DNA from: Methanolacinia petrolearia DSM 11571
GTDB lineage: Archaea; Halobacteriota; Methanomicrobia; Methanomicrobiales; Methanomicrobiaceae
Direction of reading: 5' to 3'
DNA length: 64,000 nt
NCBI RefSeq assembly: GCF_000147875.1
Contig: NC_014507.1
Location: 2,108,001-2,172,000, forward strand
Position numbers and translations under genes: made by a program. The first letter of the stretch is position 1. The number at the start of each line of letters is the position of its first letter. Shown here one piece after another: positions 54,947 through 63,943 of the stretch. The notes beneath the pieces were generated by a model that was not told the origin of the DNA, did not search any database, and saw nothing but the letters and a program-made list of their open reading frames with translations.

Positions 54947-55486
54947 ATGGGTTTTGGGAGAACTATTCTTATAATTGCAGTTATAGCTGTTGCTCTTATC
55001 GCATTGTCCGGAACAGTGTCTGCGGCGGCCTCTGCGTCTTCGGATGAACTGACGATCAACGTCTCCAGTGATGTCATTACAATAGGCGACATCGTTTCGA
55101 TAAAAGGAACAGTAGCCGGCAGCGATTCAAAGACCATTTACATCTACCTGACAGGAGTAGATCTTCCTTCAAAGGGAACCGCACTTGTCGGAGATATCAG
55201 GAACGGAAGGCTTCCGTATGAACAGAAATACCTCTCCGGGCCGAGCTGGGACTACTCCTGGGATACCGGACTGATTATCGGAGGCCTCGAACAGGGAACC
55301 TACACGATATATGTATCTACTGACGACAGCGGCGTGGATAAGCTGAAAGAAGGAACATATGTCTCAAAGGAGGTCGAGATCATCGACCCTTCGGTTGCTA
55401 CCGAATCATCCCCGGGAGAGATACTGCTGGTAATTGGGTCTCTTGCGGGAGTATTCATGCTGGCGAAATTTTACAGGAGAAAGTAA
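54947..55486 (+). CDS. exported membrane-anchored protein, 179 residues
   Basis: Signal peptide (MGFGRTILIIAVIAVALIAL, then SGTVSAAA), a beta-rich ectodomain with VSSDVITIGDIVSIKGTVAG and an SGPSWDYSWDTGLIIGGLEQ stretch, then a C-terminal helix (PGEILLVIGSLAGVFMLAKF) and a basic end. The ectodomain resembles the repeats seen in methanogen surface proteins (DUF3821-like), but the assignment is tentative. Its own promoter probably lies in the 56 bases after the permease. Confidence 0.75.
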   Translation: MGFGRTILIIAVIAVALIALSGTVSAAASASSDELTINVSSDVITIGDIVSIKGTVAGSDSKTIYIYLTGVDLPSKGTALVGDIRNGRLPYEQKYLSGPSWDYSWDTGLIIGGLEQGTYTIYVSTDDSGVDKLKEGTYVSKEVEIIDPSVATESSPGEILLVIGSLAGVFMLAKFYRRK

Positions 55487-55583
55487 AGAACCTGAAGAGC
55501 TTCACAGGGCTTTCAGGTTGAGATTCCCTTTTTTCAAAGCACAATTAATAAAAGCTTGCGGGTTATAATACCCTCTGATTATT

Positions 55584-56903
55584 ATGTCGAAAAAATTGGT
55601 GATTGGAGCAATCGCGATTCTTGCGATTCTGCTTATAGCTGCATCTCCTGTTTCCGCGGAACAGATTGTGGGAAACCAGATCGGATGGCTGACCTTCCAC
55701 ACGAACGTGGACGGGGCCACGATCTATATCAACGGAAATGCAGTAGGGACAACGGTCAACCAGCAGTATACATACACGGTCTACCTTGACGGTAGCCCGT
55801 CGAGCATGCCGAGTACTGCGTATGCAGCCAAAAGCGGTTACAGCAACAGCAATGCGATAGGGCTCAGTATCCCCTCAGCAGGAGAGACAAATGATTACTA
55901 CCTGACCCTGAACCCGAACACGCCCACAACGGGTTCAATCTACGTCCAGTCCTCGCCCACAAATGCGATGGTCTACATAGACGGGACATACTACGGCAGA
56001 ACACCTCAGAGCATTACAGGTCTTTCCACCGGATCCCACTCTGTTCTGGTCCAGAAGAGCGGGTACGAAGACTGGTCGACGACAACATCGGTAAGCGGCG
56101 GGGGAACGACTACAGTCTATGCAACTCTTACAACAGTGGAGAAATACGGATCGATCACTGTAACATCCACACCTTCAGGCGCCTCCGTTTATCTTGACGG
56201 AAATTACCAGGGAACGACACCTATGACAATCTCCGGTGTTGTAAAGGGCGGTCATATGGTTGAACTGGAGAAATCCGGCTATTACGAATGGAGCGGGCAG
56301 GTAACTGTATATGCAGGCCAGACCACAATGGTAAGCCAGATCATGAACCAGATACCCAACCCCTCGACAGGAACGATCTCGGTCTCATCGACACCCGGCG
56401 GGGCATATATCTACCTTGACGGTGCCTACGAAGGCGTGACCCCGTATTCCGGCAGCTACATAATCCAGAACGTAGAGTCAGGCAGCCACACGATTACGGC
56501 CAGGCTCAGCGGGTACCAGACCTCAACAGTTCAGACCACCGTCCAAGGGGGGGGAGTTGCAACCGTTACGATGCCCCTTACGCCTGTATCGACAACAACA
56601 ACCGGCACGCTGGATATAACATCCAACCCGACCGGGGCGAACGTTTACATCAACAATGAATACAGGGGAATCGCTCCTCTCTCCCTGACTCTTGATACCG
56701 GCGAATACAGCGTGAAGTTCTCGCTCACCGGGTACACCGACTCCACGGTGACTGCCACGGTCAATGCCGGTGCAACCTCGACTGTCCAGGGATCGCTTGT
56801 GCCGGTATCTTCGCCGACCCAGACTGGAGTTGGCATATTCTCGATAATTGCAGCCGGAATAATCGGCGCTGCAGCTTTTTCACTTATTGCAAGAAGGCAG
56901 TGA
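55584..56903 (+). CDS. PEGA-domain surface protein, multiple repeats
   Basis: A 439-residue exported protein. After a signal peptide (MSKKLVIGAIAILAILLIAA) and an N-terminal module related to those of the 23346-24029 protein (IGWLTFHTNVDGATIYINGN), four PEGA repeats follow, each of the form GSI.V.S.P..A.VY.DG.Y.G.TP and ending in a SGY. A Thr-rich linker leads to a C-terminal helix (GIFSIIAAGIIGAAAFSLIA) and a basic tail. Likely part of the cell envelope; PEGA domains are thought to bind or present on surfaces. Confidence 0.9.
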   Translation: MSKKLVIGAIAILAILLIAASPVSAEQIVGNQIGWLTFHTNVDGATIYINGNAVGTTVNQQYTYTVYLDGSPSSMPSTAYAAKSGYSNSNAIGLSIPSAGETNDYYLTLNPNTPTTGSIYVQSSPTNAMVYIDGTYYGRTPQSITGLSTGSHSVLVQKSGYEDWSTTTSVSGGGTTTVYATLTTVEKYGSITVTSTPSGASVYLDGNYQGTTPMTISGVVKGGHMVELEKSGYYEWSGQVTVYAGQTTMVSQIMNQIPNPSTGTISVSSTPGGAYIYLDGAYEGVTPYSGSYIIQNVESGSHTITARLSGYQTSTVQTTVQGGGVATVTMPLTPVSTTTTGTLDITSNPTGANVYINNEYRGIAPLSLTLDTGEYSVKFSLTGYTDSTVTATVNAGATSTVQGSLVPVSSPTQTGVGIFSIIAAGIIGAAAFSLIARRQ

Positions 56904-56956
56904 CCCGGATCAAATCCGGCACACTTTTTTTATCTTCAAACCAGAGATTTTACCAG

Positions 56957-58270
56957 ATGAAATTCACCGTTGTCTCCCCGGAGATCTACACCTACGGGGC
57001 CATGCTTATCGGCGGCGTCCTGAGGGACGAGGGATACAATGTCAGCCTGAGCACGAAGCTGAGCGTAAAGCCAAAAGAGACACTGATGCTCAGCCTTTTT
57101 TCCACCCAGCATCTCCTCTCGGACGAGATCAAAAAGCTGGTAAAGGATCACAGGTCAAAGGGTGGAAAGGTGTACGTCGGAGGCCCGGTTTCCGCGTACT
57201 TCGAGATGGTTCTGGGGGAACTGGAACCGGACTGCGTATGTGTAGGAGAGGGGGAGGAGACGGTAAAAAAACTTGCAGGAGACGGTGTTTCCAACGACTT
57301 CCCGGGTCTTGCATTCTATGACGATGGCAGTGAGATCGTATTTACCGGAAAGGCCGAAAGAGTCGATGTAAATAAGAGACCCCTCCCGCTGATACCTCCC
57401 GACATCGGGTCGCAGGATATCAGGGGTGCATCGGCATATATAGAGACACACAGGGGCTGTACCGGAGGATGTACGTTCTGTCAGGTCCCCCGTTACTTTG
57501 GCAGGGACATCCAGAGCAGGAGCGTAGAGGATATCCTCAAAGAGGTCAGGGAGTTCAAAAAGAGAGGAGCGAAGAGGCTCTCGGTTTCCGGCGGAACGGG
57601 ATCGCTGTTCCAGTATAAAAACGGAGAGATCAACGAGGAGAAGTTCATCGAACTGATGAAGGGAATGGCGGAGATTATGGGCCCTAAGAATATTTCGTCG
57701 CCGGATATACGGGTGGACTGCATATCCGACAATATCCTTGAAGCTATTCGTAACTACACGATAGGCTGGATCTTCTTCGGCCTCGAATCGGGAAGCGACA
57801 GGGTCCTGAAGAAGATGGGAAAAGGGGCGACTGCAAATCAGGCTGCTGAGGCAGTAGCCGCATGCCACGAGCATGGGCTGAAGGCGGCAGGCAGTTTCAT
57901 CGTCGGTTATCCCGGTGAAACGGAGGAGGACTACGAGATGACGAAGGACTTTATCACTATGAACCAGTTGGATGATGTCTTCATCTCGATAGCAGAACCG
58001 ATCCCAAAGACTCCTCTTGCAGACCTTGTTCTACGGACTCCCGACGAAGAGAACCCTGTCTTTGTCCCTCACACCGACGAGTACAAGGCCTTAAAGATCA
58101 CCGAGGCCGAGGCGAGATCGTTCGACCTGATGATGCATGCCGATCTCTTCAGGACGAACATGAGGCCTGTTACAAACGACATCTTCGATATCTATCTTAA
58201 AAATGTCAGGAAGGACGGAGACGATATCAGGCGGGCAACCGCAGTTTTAAGGAAGTATTACGGAGAATAG
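56957..58270 (+). CDS. cobalamin-binding radical SAM enzyme
   Basis: A 437-residue class B radical SAM protein. The B12-binding domain comes first (MKFTVVSPEIYTYGAMLIGG to GEGEETVKKLAGDG), then the cluster motif HRGCTGGCTFCQ with normal CX3CX2C spacing, the GGE-like SGGTGSLF and GLESGSDRVLKKMGKG. B12-dependent members are mostly methylases. Methanogens use one such enzyme to methylate a glutamine of methyl-coenzyme M reductase, and this is a candidate, but I cannot confirm it. I chose the ATG at 56957; the frame is open to a GTG at 56900 overlapping the PEGA gene. Confidence 0.85.
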   Translation: MKFTVVSPEIYTYGAMLIGGVLRDEGYNVSLSTKLSVKPKETLMLSLFSTQHLLSDEIKKLVKDHRSKGGKVYVGGPVSAYFEMVLGELEPDCVCVGEGEETVKKLAGDGVSNDFPGLAFYDDGSEIVFTGKAERVDVNKRPLPLIPPDIGSQDIRGASAYIETHRGCTGGCTFCQVPRYFGRDIQSRSVEDILKEVREFKKRGAKRLSVSGGTGSLFQYKNGEINEEKFIELMKGMAEIMGPKNISSPDIRVDCISDNILEAIRNYTIGWIFFGLESGSDRVLKKMGKGATANQAAEAVAACHEHGLKAAGSFIVGYPGETEEDYEMTKDFITMNQLDDVFISIAEPIPKTPLADLVLRTPDEENPVFVPHTDEYKALKITEAEARSFDLMMHADLFRTNMRPVTNDIFDIYLKNVRKDGDDIRRATAVLRKYYGE

Positions 58271-58316
58271 ATCAAAATTCTTATCAAAGCCACAGTATCA
58301 TACATAATAACCAGAT

Positions 58317-60236
58317 ATGATTCAGGGTATCATCGGTAAGCTAAAATCAAGATATTCTGATTATTTACTTTTTCTCGGACCTGGTCTTCTTCTTGCGATT
58401 GCTGCCGCAGGAGAGAGCGGCCTTACTGAGGTTATCGCATCGGGCGCCCATTACGGATTCGAATTGATCTGGGTCGTGATAATCACCCTTATATTCAAAT
58501 TCGCATTTACTACCGGAATCGCACGATATACCCTCGCGACAGGCGAGACAATATTCGACGGCCTCCGGAAGATACCGGGGCCGAAGAACTGGACCGCATA
58601 TTTCGTCCTCGTAATCTACCTTCTCGAGATGTTCGCATTTGCCGGTATGCTCCTCATGGGCGGGATCTTTCTCGATTATCTCATTCCGGGCCTGAACCCC
58701 CCGTGGTTTCTTGCAATAATCTCTCTTGCAGTGATCATGTTCCTGCTGTGGAAGGACTCTTATGAAAGGATCGAAAAGATAGTCGTAATAATCGCAGTCC
58801 TACTCTTTGCCGGCATAATTGTCGTCCTCTCGCAGTTCTATCTTCACGGGCCGGCGATCCTCGACGGGTGCATCCCGACGATCCCTCCGGGATCGGCGGT
58901 TACGATCATGGCACTGATGGGATCGATCGGATCGGGCCTTAACATACTTCTGTATTCAGTGTGGCTCCACGAGAAGACGGGCGGCGAATGCGGGGAGAAC
59001 TTCTTCCGGCGATATATCAAAAGCGTCAACCTCGATCTCGTCCTAGCCTTCACGCTTGTCGGCTTTATAACCCTGATCTTTATCGGGCTCGGTGTAAGCG
59101 GATTCGTGGTATCATATCTCGGCCATGGTGAGGAGGTGACTACCGAGGCGATAATTTCACAGGTACTCTACATAGTGGGTACGATCCCCTACGGGATTAC
59201 CGCGTTTCTGGTCTTCGGGTATATCATAATGTTCGGCGCCGCGATATCGGGGATGGATGGTCGGGCGAGGGCCGTTTCCACGATGATCAAGGGTGCTTTG
59301 AGACTGAATACGGATGAAAAGATCCTCTACAGGGGATGCCTGGTATTATTTGCGGCAATTATCATAATCTCGTTCTACTACTTTACTGACCCGATGCTTC
59401 TCCTCAGGCATTCCGCTGCAATCGCGTCGATAATATTTGCCGCATTCGGTTTTGTGATAATCTACCTGGACAGAAAACTGCCGAAGTACTCGAGGGGCAG
59501 CAGACTCTGGCTGACCGTGATGGGAGTCGGCTGTTTCGTGTTCCTGTATATCGCACTGACACTCGAGAATGCTATCCTCGAATTCGGTCTTCCTCTTGTT
59601 GAAAGAATTCTCTTCATTGCATTTGTCTTCTATATACTCTCAAAGACAGAACTTTTCACGAAATTAACCGAAGGCAGGGCGGATCTGCTCGACAAAATAT
59701 GGACTATTGCGATCTTCGGCGCGATCTCGATCTACGGAACCTATCGCGGCATCGAATACGGGGGCCTTATCGTCAACTTCAGGGATCTCGGGCCGATGAT
59801 CGCCGGCCTTCTCGGCGGCCCGGTAGTAGGAGTATTCGCAGGGATTGTCGGTGCAGTCTACCGGTATTCACTCGGCGGGTGGACGGCGGTGCCATGTATG
59901 GCGGGAACAATATTTGCAGGATTGTTCGCAGGTATATACTGCCATATTTACAGGGGACAGATAACATATTACAGGGCCGCACTGCTTGCAATAATTGTAG
60001 AATGTGTTCATATTCTGCTGTTTGTTCCGCTATTCGTCACGGACATCACTCTCGAACAATATCTTATGGTCATCGACACGTCACTAATGCCGATGATCAC
60101 CGCGAATATTGCTGGCCTCCTGATATTTGTATATCTCTTGAAACTCTCAGGCAGCCGCCTGAATGACTACTGGCCGCTGAAGAAGAATTTGATCGGAAAA
60201 GAGAAACAGAAGGAGTGCGATGAAGATGAAAACTGA
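58317..60236 (+). CDS. NRAMP-like transporter fused to a LytS-type 5TM domain
   Basis: A 639-residue membrane protein. Residues 1 to about 390 follow the NRAMP fold, with the first helix FLGPGLLLAIAAAGESGLTE; the metal-binding DPGN of true NRAMPs is replaced by GESGL, and the MPH motif of helix six is absent (MALMGSIGSG). From about residue 470 the sequence is a 5TM-LYT domain: RDLGPMIAGLLGGPVVGVFA, YRYSLGGWTAVPCMAGTIFA. That domain is the membrane sensor of LytS-type kinases. No kinase or GGDEF part is attached. Its end overlaps the binding-protein gene by 17 bases. Confidence 0.88.
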   Translation: MIQGIIGKLKSRYSDYLLFLGPGLLLAIAAAGESGLTEVIASGAHYGFELIWVVIITLIFKFAFTTGIARYTLATGETIFDGLRKIPGPKNWTAYFVLVIYLLEMFAFAGMLLMGGIFLDYLIPGLNPPWFLAIISLAVIMFLLWKDSYERIEKIVVIIAVLLFAGIIVVLSQFYLHGPAILDGCIPTIPPGSAVTIMALMGSIGSGLNILLYSVWLHEKTGGECGENFFRRYIKSVNLDLVLAFTLVGFITLIFIGLGVSGFVVSYLGHGEEVTTEAIISQVLYIVGTIPYGITAFLVFGYIIMFGAAISGMDGRARAVSTMIKGALRLNTDEKILYRGCLVLFAAIIIISFYYFTDPMLLLRHSAAIASIIFAAFGFVIIYLDRKLPKYSRGSRLWLTVMGVGCFVFLYIALTLENAILEFGLPLVERILFIAFVFYILSKTELFTKLTEGRADLLDKIWTIAIFGAISIYGTYRGIEYGGLIVNFRDLGPMIAGLLGGPVVGVFAGIVGAVYRYSLGGWTAVPCMAGTIFAGLFAGIYCHIYRGQITYYRAALLAIIVECVHILLFVPLFVTDITLEQYLMVIDTSLMPMITANIAGLLIFVYLLKLSGSRLNDYWPLKKNLIGKEKQKECDEDEN

Positions 60237-61416
60237 ATTCAGTCCGAAAATGCTCCTGAGATCGGCATTGATCGTTTTCATTGTAACTGCCGCGATCCTC
60301 TCGTCGGGGTGCACGATCCTCAAGACAGGGGAGGTCCCGGAGGACGAGATCGTTATTGGCGTCCTTCTCCCGTTCTCCGGGAACATGGAGGAGTACGGGG
60401 TCGGCTTTAGGGATGGGATCGATATGGCCATCGCCGATATCAACGACGAAGGGGGAATACGCGGCATTCCTGTCCGTGCGGAATACCAGGATACCTTCGG
60501 AACGCCCAACATCGCGACATTCGGTTTCAAGAGGTTTGCAGATATGGGAATCAGCGTCATAATAGGGGATGCTTCGAGTACGAATACGCTGAAAATAGCC
60601 CCTCTTGCGGAAGAGGCAGGAATAGTGCTGGTATCCCCGGGAGCTACATCTCCGGATCTTTCGCAGTACAAAAACTACGTATTCCGGACGATATCCTCGG
60701 ACACCTACCAGGGAAGGGGTATTGCAAAGGTCCTGATGTCGCTTTACCCTGAAGCGGAGAATGTATCCGTCGTATTCATGGACAACGATTACGGTACGGC
60801 TCTCGCAGAGGCTTTCATGGAAGCTTTCAGAGAGAAGGGCGGCAATCTAACCCAGGAGATAGAATTTTCGGAAGACATGGGAAATTACTCGGATGTCGCC
60901 CTTGCACTGAAGGAGGGCAACCCCGACGCAGTGGTTCTTATCAGCTACCAGGAAGAGGCCGCGATGATAATGAACGCGGCGAGGCTCCAGGGAATGGACG
61001 ATACGATATGGATCGGATCAGAAGCCCTGATCGATGACAAACTGATAAAAAGCACAGGGGACTATTCCGAAGGAATGATCGCGACGATGCAGGCAAACCA
61101 TATCATCTCCGAATCATTTGCCGGGCGCTATATGGAGGAATACAACAAATCCTACGTTGACTGGCCAGTTCCCTACGGCTACGACACGATGATGATAATA
61201 TCGCAGGTGATAGAAGCGAAGGGTTATGAACCCGATGACATCAGCGAAGGATTAAAGGAGATCAGGTACTTAGGCGTCTGCGGTGCGAAATCCTTCGATG
61301 AAAACGGGGATATTTACCCGTCCTACGATGTCCTCCAGGTGCAGGACGGGGAATGGTTCCAGATACGGTGGAACGAGATCCTCTACGGATCGGAGAACAA
61401 CAAAAAAAGCCACTGA
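60220..61416 (+). CDS. family-6 periplasmic-binding lipoprotein (branched-chain amino acid/amide type)
   Basis: A 398-residue exported binding protein. The signal peptide ends in a lipobox (ILSSGC, Cys about residue 31). The mature part is a Leu/Ile/Val-binding fold: IVIGVLLPFSGNMEEYGVGF, DGIDMAIADINDEGGIRG, LVSPGATSPDLSQYKNYVFR and NYSDVALALKEGNPDAVVLI. No ABC permease or ATPase for it is adjacent; instead it overlaps the NRAMP-LytS fusion, which suggests it delivers a ligand to that protein. Its stop abuts the convergent permease stop (TGATCA). Confidence 0.9.
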   Translation: MKMKTEFSPKMLLRSALIVFIVTAAILSSGCTILKTGEVPEDEIVIGVLLPFSGNMEEYGVGFRDGIDMAIADINDEGGIRGIPVRAEYQDTFGTPNIATFGFKRFADMGISVIIGDASSTNTLKIAPLAEEAGIVLVSPGATSPDLSQYKNYVFRTISSDTYQGRGIAKVLMSLYPEAENVSVVFMDNDYGTALAEAFMEAFREKGGNLTQEIEFSEDMGNYSDVALALKEGNPDAVVLISYQEEAAMIMNAARLQGMDDTIWIGSEALIDDKLIKSTGDYSEGMIATMQANHIISESFAGRYMEEYNKSYVDWPVPYGYDTMMIISQVIEAKGYEPDDISEGLKEIRYLGVCGAKSFDENGDIYPSYDVLQVQDGEWFQIRWNEILYGSENNKKSH

Positions 61417-62247
61417 TCAGGTCCCGAAGACTTTTCTTTTTTCTTTAATCCTCTTCGAGATCACCAGTATCAGATAGACAAGTGAAACAAGGATAATTAT
61501 CGTCGCCCCTGAAGGTATGTCGAAAAAGTACGAGGCGAATATCCCCCCGGTTGTAAAGATCATACCCAGGATAGCTGAGATTACCATCATGTGGCCCAGC
61601 TTTCCTGTAAACTCCCTGCTGATTGCAACGGGAAGTGCAAGAAGGGCGATTACAAGGATTACGCCCACGACCTGTATCAGGACCACGACTGTAAGAGCCG
61701 TTAAGACGAGCAGGAAGATCATGACCGCCTTCGAGTTGATATTCATCAGGGAGGCGTATTCCTCGTCGAAAGTTACCGCGACAAGCTGGTTATAGAAGAG
61801 GAACACCGAGAGCAGGATGACCGCGACAAGGCAGGCCATCATGACGATCTCGCTGAACGGAACGAGAAGGATGTTTCCGAAGAGGTAGCTCATCAGGTCG
61901 GGTGCAAATCCCGGCGTGAGATACACGAAAAGTATACCGAGAGCCATTCCACCGGACCATATTGCGCCTATCATCGTATCGGTGTTCTGGTGGGCGGTAT
62001 TCCTTACATGGCCGATTGCGGCGGCAGAGGCAACGGCAAATCCTGCCGCACCGGCGATCGGGTCTATGCCGAGATAGTAGCCCAGACCTATTCCGCCGAA
62101 TGCCGAATGAGAGATTCCTCCTGCAAGGGAGACCATTCTCTTGACGACTACGAACGAGCCGATCACCCCGCATACTATGCTTGCAATGACTCCGGCCAGA
62201 AGGGCGTTCCTGAAAAATTCATAGCCGAGAATTGTGATGAGGCTCAT
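61417..62247 (-). CDS. zinc/manganese-type ABC permease (ZnuB-like)
   Basis: A 276-residue permease of the metal ABC-3 family with about eight helices. The conserved points are VVKRMVSLAGGISHSAFGGI near residue 35, GAIWSGGMALGILFVYLTPG, and QVVGVILVIALLALPVAISR. It starts on an ATGA overlap with the ATPase gene. Together with the ATPase and the metal-binding protein it forms a complete importer, probably for Zn2+ or Mn2+. Confidence 0.93.
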   Translation of the reverse strand: MSLITILGYEFFRNALLAGVIASIVCGVIGSFVVVKRMVSLAGGISHSAFGGIGLGYYLGIDPIAGAAGFAVASAAAIGHVRNTAHQNTDTMIGAIWSGGMALGILFVYLTPGFAPDLMSYLFGNILLVPFSEIVMMACLVAVILLSVFLFYNQLVAVTFDEEYASLMNINSKAVMIFLLVLTALTVVVLIQVVGVILVIALLALPVAISREFTGKLGHMMVISAILGMIFTTGGIFASYFFDIPSGATIIILVSLVYLILVISKRIKEKRKVFGT

Positions 62248-63005
62248 TTGTCATGTCCCCTGAATACCCTGTGCGGGACGCCGTGGGCGATCACGTCGAT
62301 CGGGCACCCGTATGCCGAAAGGAGCATATCGTCGGTGATCTCATTGTCATGATGTGTGTAGATCTTTTTGTTCAGGCATGCGACCTTGTCGACCTCAGGG
62401 GTAAGCGAACCGATATCGTGCGTCACCATTACGATCGCCATCCGATCCCTGAGCGAGAGCAGGAGCTCGAAGAACTTCTCCGCGGTCGGGGAGTCTATAT
62501 AAACTGTCGGCTCATCGAGGAGGAGTACCTTCGGTTCGCCCGCGAGCGCACGGGCGATCATCACCCTCTGCTGTTCCCCGCCGGAGAGCTCGTCGATACT
62601 GTTCCCGGAATAACGGGAGATATCCATAATCTCCATCGCCTTCTCGGTCGCATCCCGGTCTTCCTGCCTGTAGCTCTTCCTGACACCCCTGATATGGCCG
62701 AGTCTCCCGGTAAGGACCATCTCTCCCACGGTTATCGGATAGGAAAAATCGTATGTCCTGAACTGGGGGACGTAACCGAGGACCGAACGGTTGTCCTTCA
62801 GGTCTCCGCCGTTGATCCTGACGGTGCCCGAATCGGGGGTTATGAGCCCGAGGATTACCTTCAGAAGAGTTGTCTTCCCCCCGCCGTTCGGCCCGATTAT
62901 CGCGTGGAACTCACCGGGATATATGTCGATTGACACGTCATCGATAATGACGTGGCCGTTCATCTTCAGCGAGATGTTCTTTACTTCTACAATCGGCTCT
63001 TTTAT
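62244..63005 (-). CDS. zinc/manganese-type ABC ATPase (ZnuC-like), probable ATA start
   Basis: About 253 residues with Walker A GPNGGGKTT, signature ELSGGEQQRVMIARAL and Walker B VLLLDEPT. The first ATG (62963) would remove the first beta strand, yet the frame upstream encodes PIVEVKNISLKMNGHVIIDD, exactly the expected start of an ABC domain. Between that and the stop at 63014-63012 there is no ATG, GTG or TTG. An ATA at 63005-63003 lies seven bases after GGAGGAG and overlaps the preceding TAA as ATAA, so it is the best start. Coupled to both neighbours. Confidence 0.9.
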   Translation of the reverse strand: MKEPIVEVKNISLKMNGHVIIDDVSIDIYPGEFHAIIGPNGGGKTTLLKVILGLITPDSGTVRINGGDLKDNRSVLGYVPQFRTYDFSYPITVGEMVLTGRLGHIRGVRKSYRQEDRDATEKAMEIMDISRYSGNSIDELSGGEQQRVMIARALAGEPKVLLLDEPTVYIDSPTAEKFFELLLSLRDRMAIVMVTHDIGSLTPEVDKVACLNKKIYTHHDNEITDDMLLSAYGCPIDVIAHGVPHRVFRGHDK

Positions 63006-63889
63006 GAGTCATCTCCTCCTGAAAATGCCTTGGAAACCGTCCTCATGTTCCCGAGATAATCTTCGGCGAGCGGGTCGACAATGGCAACTTTCCCGTCGAT
63101 CTCTGCTGCTATAGCATCGGCATCTGTGGAGCTGAACTCAGGGGATACGAATATCGTGCTCACGTTGTTTTCTATTGCCTCGTCGACAAGCTCTTTTATT
63201 CCGGCGGGAGTCGGCTCTTTTCCTTCTTCGGAGATCGCGATCTGCTCAAGGCCGTAATCGCGGGCAAAGTATGTCCATGCCGGATGGGAGACCATGACGA
63301 CCTTAACGCCTGAAGCATTGATCTCGTCCGATATTTCGCTGTCGAGATCTTCGAGTTCGCCGATATATGCTGCCGTATTTTCGGCATAATAATCTGTTCC
63401 GGACGGATCGAATTCCGAAAGGCCGTCGCGGATGTTTTCAGCCATCTTAACTGCATTCCTGGGAGAGAGCCAGATATGCGGATCTGCACCGCCTTCGGTG
63501 TCGCTGTACACCAAGTCTACGCCTTCAGACGAATTGATTATTGTGATTCCGGGGTTCAGTTCCCTTATTTTGTCGAGCCATGTTAGTTCAAACTCGATTC
63601 CCGAACCGACGATAACATAGATATCCGAATCCGAGACCTCGGCGAGATCGGAGGGTGTCGGTTCGTACGAGTGCGGATCGGCACCGGGCGGGACGAGGAC
63701 GAATACATCAACGTTGTCCCCGCCGACACTTTCGACGAACTGCTCCTGCGGAAGGATGGTAACCGTCACTTTTACTTTCTCCCCGCCGGCTGATGCGGAG
63801 CTGTCCTCTCCCCCGGTGCACCCGCATGAGAGTGCAAATGAAATGAGAATTATCGCTGTTAAAATCAGACCTTTTACAGAGCAATGCAC
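63002..63889 (-). CDS. metal-binding lipoprotein of a ZnuABC-type importer
   Basis: A 295-residue cluster A-I binding protein. The signal peptide ends in a lipobox LSCGC (Cys about residue 22). Candidate metal ligands are His in GADPHSYEP, His in GADPHIWLSP, His in MVSHPAWTYF and the acidic residue near VDPLAEDY. The long His-rich loop of bacterial ZnuA is absent. It is the first gene of the importer operon, overlapping the ATPase gene by four bases. Confidence 0.92.
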   Translation of the reverse strand: MHCSVKGLILTAIILISFALSCGCTGGEDSSASAGGEKVKVTVTILPQEQFVESVGGDNVDVFVLVPPGADPHSYEPTPSDLAEVSDSDIYVIVGSGIEFELTWLDKIRELNPGITIINSSEGVDLVYSDTEGGADPHIWLSPRNAVKMAENIRDGLSEFDPSGTDYYAENTAAYIGELEDLDSEISDEINASGVKVVMVSHPAWTYFARDYGLEQIAISEEGKEPTPAGIKELVDEAIENNVSTIFVSPEFSSTDADAIAAEIDGKVAIVDPLAEDYLGNMRTVSKAFSGGDDS

Positions 63890-63911
63890 ATAATCGCTTC
63901 CGGTTTTATTT

Positions 63912-63943
63912 TACAGAATAAGATGAGAGCTGATTGATATAAG
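63912..63943 (-). promoter_or_regulatory. promoter of the metal importer operon
   Basis: On the minus strand a TATA-like CTTATATC lies at about 63943-63936, predicting a start near 63912, about 22 bases before the ATG at 63889. No clear metal-regulator palindrome is visible in the remaining bases to the window edge. Confidence 0.45.
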
